Assembly: GCA_032718475.1 (NCBI GenBank)
Contig: JAUCBJ010006198.1
Span: 1-20,031, forward strand
Direction: 5' to 3'
Source: Nemertoderma westbladi
Taxonomy: Eukaryota; Xenacoelomorpha; Nemertodermatida; Nemertodermatidae
Length of the DNA: 20,031 nucleotides
The notes under the pieces were generated by a model. The model was given only the letters and a program-made list of their open reading frames with translations. It was not told the origin of the DNA and did no database searches. How positions within the stretch are numbered: the first letter of the stretch is position 1; the number at the start of each line of letters is the position of its first letter. The position numbers and the translations under genes are program-made. This document shows, piece by piece, positions 1 through 9,700 of this stretch.

Positions 1-222
1 CCACGACGAAGCTGTCGAGGCGTTTCGCACTGCTAACGAACCCATCGTGGTGCAAGTACTGCGGCGGGAACCCCGCTCACCTCCCGCGCTGCCCGCAAAG
101 AAACCCCACAAGATGGTCTCCATAGCGACACAGACCGACGCGGTGGAGCTGGACGGGGAGGACGATGTGATTAACTCCATGGTCCCGCTGTGGGCGACCA
201 ATCCGGGACAGCAGCCTAAATG
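1..222 (+). CDS. PDZRN3: PDZRN3/4-type protein, internal exon (end of PDZ1 and linker), 5' end cut by window
   Basis: The reading frame starts at position 2 (position 1 ends the previous codon) and gives 73 residues plus two bases of a split codon. The peptide begins [20 protein letters not shown], which is the alpha-B helix and last strand of a PDZ domain. The leading His sits at the alpha-B1 position typical of class I ligand binding. A short linker follows containing IATQTD, which matches the GTQTD segment after PDZ1 in vertebrate PDZRN3. The exon ends in a Trp/Cys-type split codon (TG) before the donor GTGAGC at 223. Family knowledge: PDZRN3 has an N-terminal RING finger, a zinc-finger region and two PDZ domains, and acts as a membrane-proximal E3 ligase and scaffold; those N-terminal parts lie outside the window. 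The gene may be a pre-duplication orthologue of PDZRN3 and PDZRN4 rather than PDZRN3 itself. Confidence 0.9.
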
Positions 223-3200
223 GTGAGCTTATTCATTGGTTCATTGGGTTGGTATTACTTCGTGTAACTTACTCATTGGTTCATTGTGTTTGTATTACAG
301 GAAGTGACTTACTTGTTGTTTGTTGGGGGTTGAATTGCTTCGTTTAACAATCTGTGATTGGCTGATTTCGGTTGTATTCAATGCGTGCAAACAAACAGCT
401 GATTGATTGTTCTATTTTGCAGAGTATGTGGGCAATTGCTTGGAACTCTGGTGTCGATGGTGATATCCTATTGTGTTGATCTTTATTTAATTATTTGTTA
501 ATGGTAAAACAATGCGAATATTTTGGCTATGATTGTTACACAAAGCATGTAGATTTAGGCCGGATGATAACTGTATGCGTGGTTGGAAATATGTGATGTA
601 TCATTGTATTGCGTGTGTGACTCAGTGTCGGCGATTTGTTTAGAGCAACAATGATAGCGGGCGGTAGCGGTATGTTTATGGAATGCGACTCAATCAATAC
701 GTGATGGTCCGCTCGCTTTCCTTTCATCGTCCACTTTGTAAGGCGCGATCTAAATGAAAAACATATGACGCCATTTTCCACACTCTATTAATAAGGCTGA
801 AAGCTCGCTTCCATTGATTAGTTTGGAATTCGGCATAAACTATTTGTGATTGTGGTGGCGGCCTCCCTTTGATGTGATCCAGGCGGTTTATTTCTGTAAT
901 CGATTTCTATTTATTCAGCGTCGCTTCTGCTATTACTTCTTCCCCCCAGTTATCCATCTATGAGTGAGTAGTTGGGCTGTATGACCGAGTTAATCGAACG
1001 GAACTCCCTAGATCTTCTCGAAAGATGATCAATCATGCGACCGGGTTCCTTCTAATTTTACAAAATATTTTAAGTTCTCTTTAACAGTTCATTATCATTG
1101 ATAATTATTAACTTCGTTAATTCGCCGAGAGATTTATTTTAATCCGCAGAGGTGTGGTTTGCGTCAAGTTTCCACTACTTTCTTGGTGTTCTGGGAACCC
1201 GTTGGGAGTGATATTGTGCGACTGGGTGATTAATGTTGAATTAGTTCCTCTCCTAGACAAAATAGTCTGCGATTGCGATATCTGGGAATGAGACAGATAA
1301 CCGTCAGATTGGACGTCCCAGATGTATACTACTAGTCATACTACCTGCTTCCATATATATTCAATGTGACACATTTTGATTAGAAAGGTAGACAGACGAT
1401 TTTAGTGCCGGGTGGTATAAGCCTTTTATCTTTGTCCTCCTAAAAAAAAGCCATATACTTGACTCAACTTGCAATTATTATGTTAGTAGTTGTGGAAATA
1501 TTGATATTGTTCATTCTGATTCAATGGTTGTCAACTATATCAGCTATAAAAAAAAACCATCATGTATGCGTTGAGTCATTACTCTCAACTCATAGTATAT
1601 AAGTAATTGTCAGTATTCTACATCAACCATTACATAAAGTATATTTAATTGCTTGTGTTTTGTTCATTTGGTTATCGACAGCAATATTTCAGTGATTTCA
1701 TATGGTAGGTCGATTTTCAGTTCCCCCTGTTATTCTTTATATATATATATACTGTATGAGTCACAATCATTGTCCCGATAATTGCCACTCTCAATCAATT
1801 AATGTAGAATTCTCACAATGAGTGACATTTCGTTGCTTGTCCAGATTCAGTCAATGTAACATTAATTGGTGTTTTGCCTTTACAATGTAGCTTTTCCCAG
1901 TCTTCATACTACTCTACTAATTTGTTGGGACTATTCAGCTACTACGCTGCAGAAATTGCCATTTACATTCGATTTCTTCAATGGCTACTAACATTGGGAG
2001 ATATTTAAATGGTCGTGGCTATTCTATCTGCCACAATTATCGGATGACATGTTGAAATTACCCTTTCCTGTTGCAATTTTCTTTGGATAAACGACTTCGA
2101 TTACTCCAGCTCAGTTACATGTATTTGTTGAAAGCCAGGAAGACTGCATGACAGGCTGTTTTTGCATTTAGCCTTTACCAAGAGAAACTATCATTATTTT
2201 CTCTTCCTCGGATTGTCAGGCTCAGATTTCATTTCACAGCTGAGTGAATCCTGTCCTGTCCTGTCCTCGCAGGATTTCCTTGGGGTCCTATTATTATATG
2301 CTCGCGTTCTTCTCGTTAAATCCGGGGACTTTAGGAAGCCCAGGTTGTTTATCCAATCTGGAATAATATGAGGGATTTAATGTCGGTCTCTCTGGTGGTC
2401 AATTAATTCCGTTAGGGTCATAACCAACTTGTTAGAGAGCTTATCTTTGAACACTCAGTAACGCCTGTGCCTGCCTGTACCATGGAGCCCGCGGGTAAGG
2501 TGCCTACATTATGCCGCACGGGATATGCCGTCAATCTAATGTGAAGGACCCGCTGTGATTAAGTTCCAAACGCTTTAATCCGTGGAAACTATATGCGCGG
2601 ATATAATCTTTTCCTTACAATTCTACCCCCTCCCTTGTTGATCCAACAATGTGCTCCCTTTTTCCCCTGCAACACTTCACGTACACTATGTTATTGATGA
2701 TATTCCTGGATGTGCTATTGCGGTACAGATCCACTTATTCCGCAGTGTCTACATGAACACCATCAGTGGATGTGTGATTGTTATTTCCATTCTAGGGTGG
2801 ATAAGGACATAAGTAAACCTGCGGCATGGTTTTCCATGGCCGCCAATCTTTTTGTGTAATTTGTATACAATTTCTGGAAATGGTTTGATATTCCACATAT
2901 GCTCCTTCCCATTGATTTCAATGAATATTGACGCATGCTGTGGTTGATGTATGTTCCATTTTATATATGAGTGATTACAATAAGGCATGCCTGTTGTTTT
3001 CCCATGGGAACTTTGTCTAATCATTATGTTTTCCCTGATGTTTTCCCCTTTTGGTGAGGGTTTTTTACATGCTCTATTTATGCCATAGTTTCCTGAATTA
3101 TATCCGGCTAGCCGCGAAATATTATTGTTTGCCAGCCCTGTGGGGAGTTCTTATCTTGTATGTGGATTAAATACCCCCAAGTTCTGGAATCCTATTTTCT

Positions 3201-4643
3201 TGAATTTCGCCTTAGATTCGCAATATTTATCTTTTTGAGACAAATAATGTACTGGATTGGAACTGTGAATTTGGTAAATTCGTTCATCCGTTGGTCTGCG
3301 ATTAATTTTTGTCGTCACGCCAACATCTAAAGGTCATAACATTTGCCAGCACCTAAAGCCATTTATACAATTTGTCGCAATTTTAAATCATTCATATCAG
3401 ATGGAGCTCCTAAGGGGGGTTTGGTTACACAATTTAACATTTTCTAATTATTCGATCCATAACAAATATACCGTATTGTTTCAGTGCAATTATTATTCAC
3501 GTGGGATAACACTTTATCCCCGATACAAATTATAATAAAATAATTAGTATCATTTCCTACAACTTGATGTTCAAAGGACTTCGACGTAGCCTTTATGCAA
3601 GATTTTACTAACAGAAACACAACCCCCGCCCGGATTGTCTTTGGTCGTAACCGTCTTCTTAACACTTCCACTGTTAGTTCCTTTGCATCATTTGTATGTG
3701 TTTGGGAAGAGATAACCCTGATTGATTATTTCAGTGTTGGACATTCTTTGATGCCTTATTGCCCGAGGTGTTTCCGTAATCTGAATGCTGTTCACCCTCG
3801 GATTTTGACTTGGTAGTTATGTATTGGGAATCAAAGGCGACAAGACGACAGATCCGATTGTATTCGTCTCTTCCTTCTGACTACAAACTAAATTGCCTCG
3901 TAAAACACTAGGTATTCCATTCTTCTTCCGGGGCCTTTGGGCGAGCTGATGCGTGCCTGCGGTAGGACGCGGGATTTATGGGACTATGAATAAGGAAGGC
4001 GGATTACCCTATACCAGTTACCTGAGCCGAGCGTGAGCGTGTGTGTATAAATATTATCCCGGGAGTTGTATTATTATTATTATATGCGCCTGGAATGGTT
4101 AGTTACTGCTGATCTGCTGTGCATCCATACGCAGTGGTTTCGCCCCCCAACCTCGGCAGGGAACACAGTTGTGAGTAACGCATGACCGATGTAGCCTGTC
4201 GCCAACCCCATTAGGCCATCTTACTGTATTTGAGCTTAATAGATGAGGTTTATCTTGACAATGCGACTTTGAACATTATCTCAAAGGCTTTGTGTTGGTT
4301 ATGACAATTATATGATGTCGGGATCTTGTTGGAACTTTTGCGATCCGCGGTGGTCTCAAGTGGGCCATACAACCGAACTTCCTTTGTGTTCCAAAGATAT
4401 ATTCCAAATGATGTTTCCACTTGTAATGGTTGGGGTTTGCTCCCGATCCGCCAATTAATTTTATTGCTTATAACAAGATGATGTTGAATTCCTAATGTTG
4501 TTCGCGTTCCTTCACTATGCGGTAACTGTAACCATAGATATTTTTTCATGATTAAACCCAGAATTGTTAAATATTGCAACTGCCGGTGTTAATTTTGTAT
4601 TGCATAACTTTAATTTAATTTTTGATATTATATTTTTGTGCAG
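223..4643 (+). other. Intron 1 of the PDZRN3-type gene (4.4 kb, phase 2)
   Basis: The intron runs from the donor GTGAGC to an acceptor in a T-rich tract ending TGCAG at 4639-4643. Joining TG (221-222) to T (4644) makes a Cys codon and keeps the frame into the next exon. The interior is AT-rich, with stops in all frames at short intervals. It has small simple repeats, such as an AT run near 1738-1752, TCCTG repeats near 2248-2267 and ATT repeats near 4066-4082. It also has an imperfect 40 bp triplication at its 5' edge, listed separately. I see no coding exon or RNA gene in it. Confidence 0.85.
228..347 (+). repeat. Imperfect 40 bp tandem triplication next to the intron 1 donor
   Basis: Three consecutive 40 bp units (228-267, 268-307, 308-347) each begin CTTA and share a TTCATTG/TTTGTTG core followed by a GTATTAC/GAATTGC segment. 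Units 1 and 2 are closest, and unit 3 is more diverged. The array begins five bases after the exon-intron junction. Unit 2 contains a GTATTACAG that resembles a splice acceptor, but no coding sequence follows it. Confidence 0.65.
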
Positions 4644-4872
4644 TTATTATGACGTGATGCCTGGTTGTCAGATGCTAACAGACTTCGATCTAGAGAGCGA
4701 TATACTGAGTCTCAACGAGCTGGACAATGCCGACCTACTCCTACTGGATGACCTCCCCTACACGATGGAGTACGAGGAAGTTCTCCTTCTCCGAAACAAC
4801 CCGGAAGAGAAACTCGGGCTGATTTTATGTCAGACCAACGAGGATGATATCAGTGGAGTGTTTGTTGGCGAG
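4644..4872 (+). CDS. PDZRN3: PDZRN3/4-type protein, exon with linker and first half of PDZ2
   Basis: The exon is 229 bp: one base completes a Cys codon with the previous exon, then 76 codons follow. It encodes an acidic Leu/Asp-rich linker (YYDVMPGCQMLTDFDLESD and onward) and then the start of PDZ2. That part includes the carboxylate-binding loop KLGLIL (family pattern x-Phi-G-Phi) and the DDISGVFV strand. Vertebrate PDZRN3 has the same order, with a DKLGLTVCY loop and DDIGIYI strand. The exon ends at GAG in phase 0 before the donor GTGAGT at 4873, so the intron interrupts PDZ2 directly after the VGE residues. Read-through into the intron would add 15 residues and then stop at about 4918. Confidence 0.92.
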
Positions 4873-5259
4873 GTGAGTTCAACCTTATCTTTTATACAGA
4901 TTTTAATGTCTCCTATCTAATTGTTGGTAACAAACAAACAATTATCTTAGTTTACAAAGTCTCTTTCTTTAGTTTTATGTGTATAGGAAACTGTTTGTGA
5001 TGCTCAGTGTGAATTCTGATGTTCTTTATAATTAGGTGGCCTGGGTTTTTTAGTATTTATTTGCCTTAGTTTCGGTTGTTAGTTGAAAAGGAATTTACTT
5101 TTTAATTATGTTTCTCGCTGTTTTTATTCAAAGTCGTTTGTTTCTAAGATAACTAGGCAATTCGAAAGGCCATAGTTGGGTGATTTCTAGCGCATCATAC
5201 CTCCCTGTTCTAAATATTAACTCTGTGTGGAAACTTAATTGTATTAATAATTGTTTTAG
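4873..5259 (+). other. Intron 2 of the PDZRN3-type gene (387 bp, phase 0)
   Basis: Donor GTGAGT and acceptor TTGTTTTAG. The sequence is AT-rich with no further recognisable feature. An ATTAATA about 15 bases before the acceptor could serve as branch point (inference). Confidence 0.85.
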
Positions 5260-5424
5260 ATCGAGGCCAACAGTTTGGCTGGTAAGGACGGACGCGTTCA
5301 TGAGGGCGACCAAATACTGCAGATAAACGGAGAAAGTGTCAGTACCAAGGATGAGGCGGTGGAACGTCTGTCCCACAACGATCCACGTATCATACTCATG
5401 GTCGCTAGACCCGCACCGTTCCAG
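5260..5424 (+). CDS. PDZRN3: PDZRN3/4-type protein, exon with second half of PDZ2
   Basis: The 165 bp exon (55 codons, phase 0 at both ends) encodes the rest of PDZ2: IEANSLAGKDGRVHEGDQIL, then a QINGESV strand, the KDEAVERL helix and an IILMVARP strand. Vertebrate PDZRN3 has the closely similar [20 protein letters not shown] segment at this place. At alpha-B1, PDZ2 has Lys where PDZ1 has His, so it is unlikely to be a classical class I domain (inference from family rules). I chose the donor GTTGGT at 5425 over GTAATG at 5429 because only the former gives phase 0, which matches the phase of the next exon. Skipping this exon would keep the frame but remove half of PDZ2. Confidence 0.9.
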
Positions 5425-6205
5425 GTTGGTAATGCAGTTACTCAGAGAATATTTAATTACTCAGATAGATAAAGTCACTATAGCGGATAAAAATGTTTCC
5501 GTGGAAAGTGTACCGACCGACACCGTAATTCTCCACCGAAAGATGCCCAGTAGCTTAGTGTCACCGCCCTACTTAAACATTCCTATTAACGTATTCCTTA
5601 TGCGATGTAGTTGCCATAGTATAAGGAGAGCTATCACAATAATGTTGATACTTTATATGACTAGAATAGGACACATACATTTGCTGGTGGCTTCAACCCA
5701 ATTAGGACGAGCAATGCCATCCTCTAAGAGATACATTAGGTAATCCAAGCTTTGTTAATGCATCCCGTGACATCCTGGCTCGGAGTAGTATTAATTATAT
5801 TCGACGGCGGTACCACTTTGAAGCCAGCGATTGTTAAGCGATACCCTACTCGGGAGAAAGCGGGAAGCACGTTATAATGTTGGAAGAATTTCATACGTCC
5901 CTTAAGGGTAATAGGATGGTACGTGTGTCTGTGTGTGCGCAGTATCCTGTGTACCAACCCGCACATCAGTAACCTGCTATTGAGTTAGTTTTTATCTTGT
6001 CTCGTAATTCATAGCTCCACTTTACGATTGAACGCACCGCTTCTGCTCTACCTGTTGCTCATAGTAGATCATGTTCTTTTTGATGAGCCAGTAATTGTAT
6101 ATCTATTGCATTTGAGGTTTGCGCTGAGAGAGAATTAACATGTTTTAGTAGAATTCCATTTAATTACTTGGCATTTCTAACTAACAATGTTTTATTGACC
6201 TGCAG
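5425..6205 (+). other. Intron 3 of the PDZRN3-type gene (781 bp, phase 0)
   Basis: The donor GTTGGT is weak. The acceptor is TTGACCTGCAG at 6205 with a good branch-point-like TTGAC. I see no coding or RNA feature inside. Confidence 0.8.
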
Positions 6206-6337
6206 GCGGACGACACATTTGTTGACGAGGATTATCTTTTCTACCAAGATTGCCCAAACTTTCTTAACGACATGTCTGACGGAACTGCGCCCCAGTATCT
6301 CAACGGTCACTACCGAAACGCCAACAGAGTCGGCTGC
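6206..6337 (+). CDS. PDZRN3: PDZRN3/4-type protein, acidic linker exon after PDZ2
   Basis: The 132 bp exon (44 codons, phase 0 at both ends) begins ADDTFVDEDYLFYQDCPNFL and ends NANRVGC before the donor GTAAGT at 6338. In vertebrate PDZRN3 the position after PDZ2 is an acidic segment with an NDFLDDLHMDM motif; NFLNDMSD here is the apparent counterpart. The exon has no recognised domain. Its length is a multiple of three with phase-0 borders, so it could be spliced out without a frameshift. Confidence 0.85.
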
Positions 6338-6642
6338 GTAAGTATTTATTTAGCATTCTCAACCGCCCTACTCAATATATTGGGGTTTGTGGGTGGAATG
6401 CGGCACAACAGATGGAACTCCTTCCTCAATGATCCAGTTAGATTTGCTTCAACTCACACAAACGGATTATCATATTATAATTCCAGGGATCTGGTGCAAT
6501 TAAACAATGGAGGATATTCTTCATTGATCCTAAATTATACAATTAGGAATAACTTATGTGAGATATATGAGTTTCTATCTATTTAATGTAACATAAATTT
6601 CGCGGGAAAAATATTTTAATCTATTTTATTTCTATTTTGCAG
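6338..6642 (+). other. Intron 4 of the PDZRN3-type gene (305 bp, phase 0)
   Basis: Consensus donor GTAAGT and acceptor TTTTGCAG preceded by a T-rich tract. The upstream exon frame stays open through most of this intron, to a stop at 6584-6586. Retention would therefore give an 82-residue alternative tail. There is no homology support for that tail. Confidence 0.85.
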
Positions 6643-8157
6643 GACACTCACGACGAAGATGGAGGTACTACGGACACCGCCACTTCCGAGAACACATCCA
6701 ATCACCATGGCGACAAGGACAAGGATTCCGGGGTGGGTCGGACGGACGGGTCGACCCGGAACGAGGAATCTTCCGAGTTCGGAGACGAGGCGCCCCCTAG
6801 CAGAGGCCCCTGCAACGAGTGCGACCAGGGTTACCATGGTAGCCAACCCTCGATAAACGACGTGTCCCTGTCGCGGGTCCTTCTGAGACGCCTTAGCAAC
6901 GGGTTGATCCACCCGACCGCCCCAACCGCGCGAGGCAGCGGCTCCGATACGTCATCCAATGACGTCACGATGCGAGCCGCTTCCTCCGACGATAAACTCT
7001 CGAGTAAGGACACCCTCGTCCCGGCTAATACCCCGTCGCTAAGCAACGTCCAATCGGGCGAGGAGAAGCGGTCGTCCGGGAGTGAGAAGTCCCGACGAAG
7101 TTCGCGTTCCTCGAAGCACAAGGATTCCTGCGGGACGGATTCCTCGTCGTCGCCCGGGAATACGGCGTCGCGACGGGAAAAACGCGCGTCGGAAGGTCGT
7201 CGGAGCGGGAAGGGGAAGCAGCGTAACCGCTCGAGCGAGAGTCCGGGTCCGGTGGACCGACACGGAGTTAAAGCGGAGGAGAACAGACACCCGGGCAAGT
7301 CCTCGACTTCCGATAAACAATCGCGAAGCCATTCGGAACCCCGGGTAGCCGCCATGTCGTTGAGTATAATCCCGGAGAACTGCCTCGGTTCCTCCAACGG
7401 AGTCGAATACAAGAAGGACTCCCCAAGCCCGCCAGACAGGTCAAACCGATCGAAAAACTCAGACTCCTACCACCGCTACTATAACAACCACTCCTCTCGT
7501 TCGAGTCATTGCCAGACTAACTCGGCTGTGCCCCCTCGTCTCCTCCCCGCCGCTAGCCAACTCTCCGTGGCCAGCTCCGTTATGAGTTACATTCCAACGC
7601 ACGCGAAGCACCACCGCAGTTACCTCCAGTTGGTGAAACAACAGGAGAAGCAGTTGTGCGACGGACTTCGCAACGCGGACGGGATGTACACTGGGGGGGA
7701 CCCGGGCGACGCCGGGGCCGTGGAGTGGAAGGTGAAGCGTCGGAGCGACGGGACGCGGTACATAACGCAGCGGCCGATGCGCAATAAACTCCTGCAGGAT
7801 CGCGCGAAACGCATCAACGAGGAGCGATCTGGGCTGACTACCGACGACGATATGTACTCGGAGATGAAAACCGGTCGCTACTGGTCCAAGGAGGATCGGA
7901 AACGGCAGTTCGTCATATCGAAAGAGCAGCGAAGGAGGAGAGAATTCATGATCAACAGTCGTATAAACTCATTACAAGAGAACAATCCACCAGCTGAACA
8001 AAAAGAAATTCTAGAACTCTCTAAAAAGAAACTTAGTAAACGGAAGAACAAGAAGGTATTGGACGGGTTTTATTCGATCCAGGAGATGTTAGCTCACGGG
8101 GACAGAGACACTAATGGACACGTTGTGCATCCCTTACTGTCAGTTACATACGTGTAA
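6643..8157 (+). CDS. PDZRN3: PDZRN3/4-type protein, large 3'-terminal coding exon
   Basis: The exon has 504 codons plus a TAA stop. It opens with DTHDEDGGTTDTAT and DSGVGRTDGSTRNEESSE, which closely match the HDEDGGTTDTAT and DSGVGRTDESTRNDESSE signature of vertebrate PDZRN3. Residues ~60-290 are Ser/Arg/Lys/Pro-rich, predicted disordered and not alignable by eye. From residue ~300 conservation returns (SYIPTHAKHHRSYLQLVKQQ). From ~360 comes the family C-terminal block: EWKVKRRSDGTRYITQRP, EERSGLTTDDD, SEMKTGRYWSKEDRK and KEQRRRREFM. The protein ends SVTYV, a class I PDZ ligand (T at -2, V at 0); vertebrate PDZRN3 ends SVTTV. With the upstream exons the window encodes 753 residues of the protein. 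The block is GC- and CpG-richer than its surroundings, which makes spurious ORFs on the other frames and strand. Acting as a PDZ-based scaffold or E3 ligase is family knowledge, not shown here. Confidence 0.95.
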   Translation, partial: DTHDEDGGTTDTATSENTSNHHGDKDKDSGVGRTDGSTRNEESSEFGDEAPPSRGPCNECDQGYHGSQPSINDVSLSRVLLRRLSNGLIHPTAPTARGSGSDTSSNDVTMRAASSDDKLSSKDTLVPANTPSLSNVQSGEEKRSSGSEKSRRSSRSSKHKDSCGTDSSSSPGNTASRREKRASEGRRSGKGKQRNRSSESPGPVDRHGVKAEENRHPGKSSTSDKQSRSHSEPRVAAMSLSIIPENCLGSSNGVEYKKDSPSPPDRSNRSKNSDSYHRYYNNHSSRSSHCQTNSAVPPRLLPAASQLSVASSVMSYIPTHAKHHRSYLQLVKQQEKQLCDGLRNADGMYTGGDPGDAGAVEWKVKRRSDGTRYITQRPMRNKLLQDRAKRINEERSGLTTDDDMYSEMKTGRYWSKEDRKRQFVISKEQRRRREFMINSRINSLQENNPPAEQKEILELSKKKLSKRKNKKVLDGFYSIQEMLAHGDRDTNGHVVHPLLSVTYV

Positions 8158-8277
8158 CCAACACCAATGTACACTGTAATCCCTCTCTCTCCTCCTATTG
8201 GTGCATTTGTCCGTTAACCACAGAAAACTGGTTATTGTTGAGCTAAATATCTCTGTGTCTCGATTGATTTGGAACTA

Positions 8278-8303
8278 TTTTATTATTATTATTATTATTA
8301 TAA
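8278..8303 (+). repeat. TTA/TAT trinucleotide microsatellite
   Basis: About seven perfect TAT triplets lie 120 bp after the stop codon, followed by further degenerate ATT triplets to about 8322. Confidence 0.8.
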
Positions 8304-8611
8304 TTTAGTTATTATTATATTATTGGTACTAATTCCTATTTTCGAGTCCTTTAAATAGATTATTATTCGTTGAACTTGTGCAGTTGAGTACCTATCTCTC
8401 ATTGGTTGATGTGTTCACGCAATAACCGCTAAGTGCCAATTGCCCCTGGCAACCGTCGCTTCCCCTGTGTCCCTATTGGTTGCTAACCGGCGGCTTTGTG
8501 GCTCCGACGTTGTTTTTGCTCTCATTTAGGCTACTTATTTTAATTATTCATATTAATTTGTGCGGAGTTTTTGTTGGTGAGGTGGAGTATTTTTCTAATA
8601 ACTGTTTTTTT

Positions 8612-8660
8612 GGGAGTCTAGTTTGGGAGTCTAGTTGGGGAGTCTAGTTGGGGAGTTGAC
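8612..8660 (+). repeat. 13 bp tandem repeat, about 3.7 units
   Basis: The unit GGGAGTCTAGTTK occurs at 8612, 8625 and 8638, followed by a partial unit GGGAGTTGAC at 8651. The copies are almost identical, so the expansion looks recent. Confidence 0.85.
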
Positions 8661-8883
8661 ACACTGTCTCGGATCAGCTACAGGATTATTTAATGTAAAA
8701 TTTTTTAGGTAATTTATATTTGGCCTGATAGAGTCACCTAAATACGATTTGCGATTCCATCTCGAGCTGTAGTATTTGTGGAATTTAGAAAGGAACTATT
8801 TAGAAATATACGAATTTACCAATTTCCATCAACTTTTGGCAACTCTAACTAACATGCTGTTTTTACAATTTTGCAAACTCGCT

Positions 8884-8949
8884 GAATATAATTAATGTTT
8901 TACCTTCACATTTTGTTGTAAAGAAAGTAAAACATTAATAATTATATTC
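8884..8949. repeat. Imperfect hairpin (inverted repeat) in the likely 3' UTR
   Basis: The arm GAATATAATTAATGTTTTAC (8884-8903) is the exact reverse complement of 8927-8949 apart from a 3 nt bulge (AAT). The loop is 23 nt. The 66 nt total is within the range of a small-RNA precursor, but it could equally be the remnant of a foldback element. Confidence 0.6.
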
Positions 8950-9055
8950 GATGAATTCACATAAATATTTCAGCTCTTGGGTTTAATAACCTATTTATTG
9001 TCTTTATGGCTTCCATATTATTTTATCTGTAAACATGCGACTAGGTTGGCTTTAT

Positions 9056-9127
9056 TAGTATTCCACACCGTGCCGTGATCCCATTGGTTCACGCTAGTAT
9101 TCCACACTGTGATCCTATTGGTTCACG
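9056..9127 (+). repeat. Imperfect tandem duplication with CCAAT-type cores
   Basis: Two adjacent segments (about 9056-9093 and 9095-9127) share TAGTATTCCACAC, GTGATC and CYATTGGTTCACG. The first has an extra CCGTG-type insertion. ATTGG is an inverted CCAAT; similar ATTGGTT strings also occur near 8402 and 8476. Confidence 0.6.
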
Positions 9128-9700
9128 TCCCCCTATTAGATAGCCCCACTCATTCGTGCTTTTCGTATCATTTATTTGTGGTACAGTGAGTAGATAGCTA
9201 GTATTATGTAGTTGTATTTACATTAGTTTCATACGATTTATAGACATCGTGGATTCTAGAATGTCATGAAATTGGGTCTTTAAGTTTGTTTGAAATGGTT
9301 GTCACATGGGGTGTCATCATTTCCAACGAGATTTATCACAGATAACGTAGACTGTCCCTAGACCACTACAATATTACATTCTAGAATCTGCGACCGCTTT
9401 ACCCTTGCTCAATTCAATTTCCCCATTGACGGATTGTATCGATTTTGTCAATAAGTTTTCACTGTACTTTTTTTGCAATTTTTTGTTTAATTTCTACGTA
9501 GACTAGGTACGTAGGTACTGTATGTTTTTCTACTAAATATTTACCAATTTGAGCCGAATAAGTTTCTATTAATTTAGATAGATTATACAGTTTAGGTTCC
9601 TCGTTTAGTACCGTAATTTAACTACTTACTATCGTTGTCCCATTAAATCGTGAAATTAAAAACTTAATAAATCATAATATTTGTCCATATAAGTCTAACT

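Larger units (their letters stand above)
8158..9700 (+). other. Probable 3' UTR of the PDZRN3-type gene
   Basis: There is no conserved ORF after the stop. The first AATAAA downstream of the stop is at 9666-9671, preceded by ATTAAA at 9642-9647 and 9655-9660 and followed by a T-rich stretch. Together these make a plausible cleavage region near 9.69 kb and a 1.5 kb 3' UTR. Inside are a TTA microsatellite (8278-8303), a 13 bp tandem repeat (8612-8660), a strong hairpin (8884-8949) and a duplicated CCAAT-type segment (9056-9127). The transcript end is inferred, not seen. Confidence 0.5.

Noticed and set aside
2749-3024. 91-codon minus-strand ORF in intron 1
   Set aside because: No domain resemblance; length is compatible with chance in a 4.4 kb intron.
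4250-4579. 109-codon minus-strand ORF near the end of intron 1
   Set aside because: No recognisable family and no splice or repeat support; it lies within an intron transcribed from the other strand.
5429-5430. Alternative donor GTAATG for the second PDZ2 exon
   Set aside because: It would leave phase 1, while the next exon requires phase 0 to read its conserved acidic segment.
6338-6586. Extension of the linker exon by read-through to the stop at 6586
   Set aside because: The consensus donor GTAAGT and the homology resuming at 6643 show this is an intron; retention is possible but unsupported.
6831-7412. 193-codon antisense ORF and others opposite the large PDZRN3-type exon
   Set aside because: The sense strand carries clear family homology; the antisense frames are open because the exon is GC-rich and give no recognisable protein.
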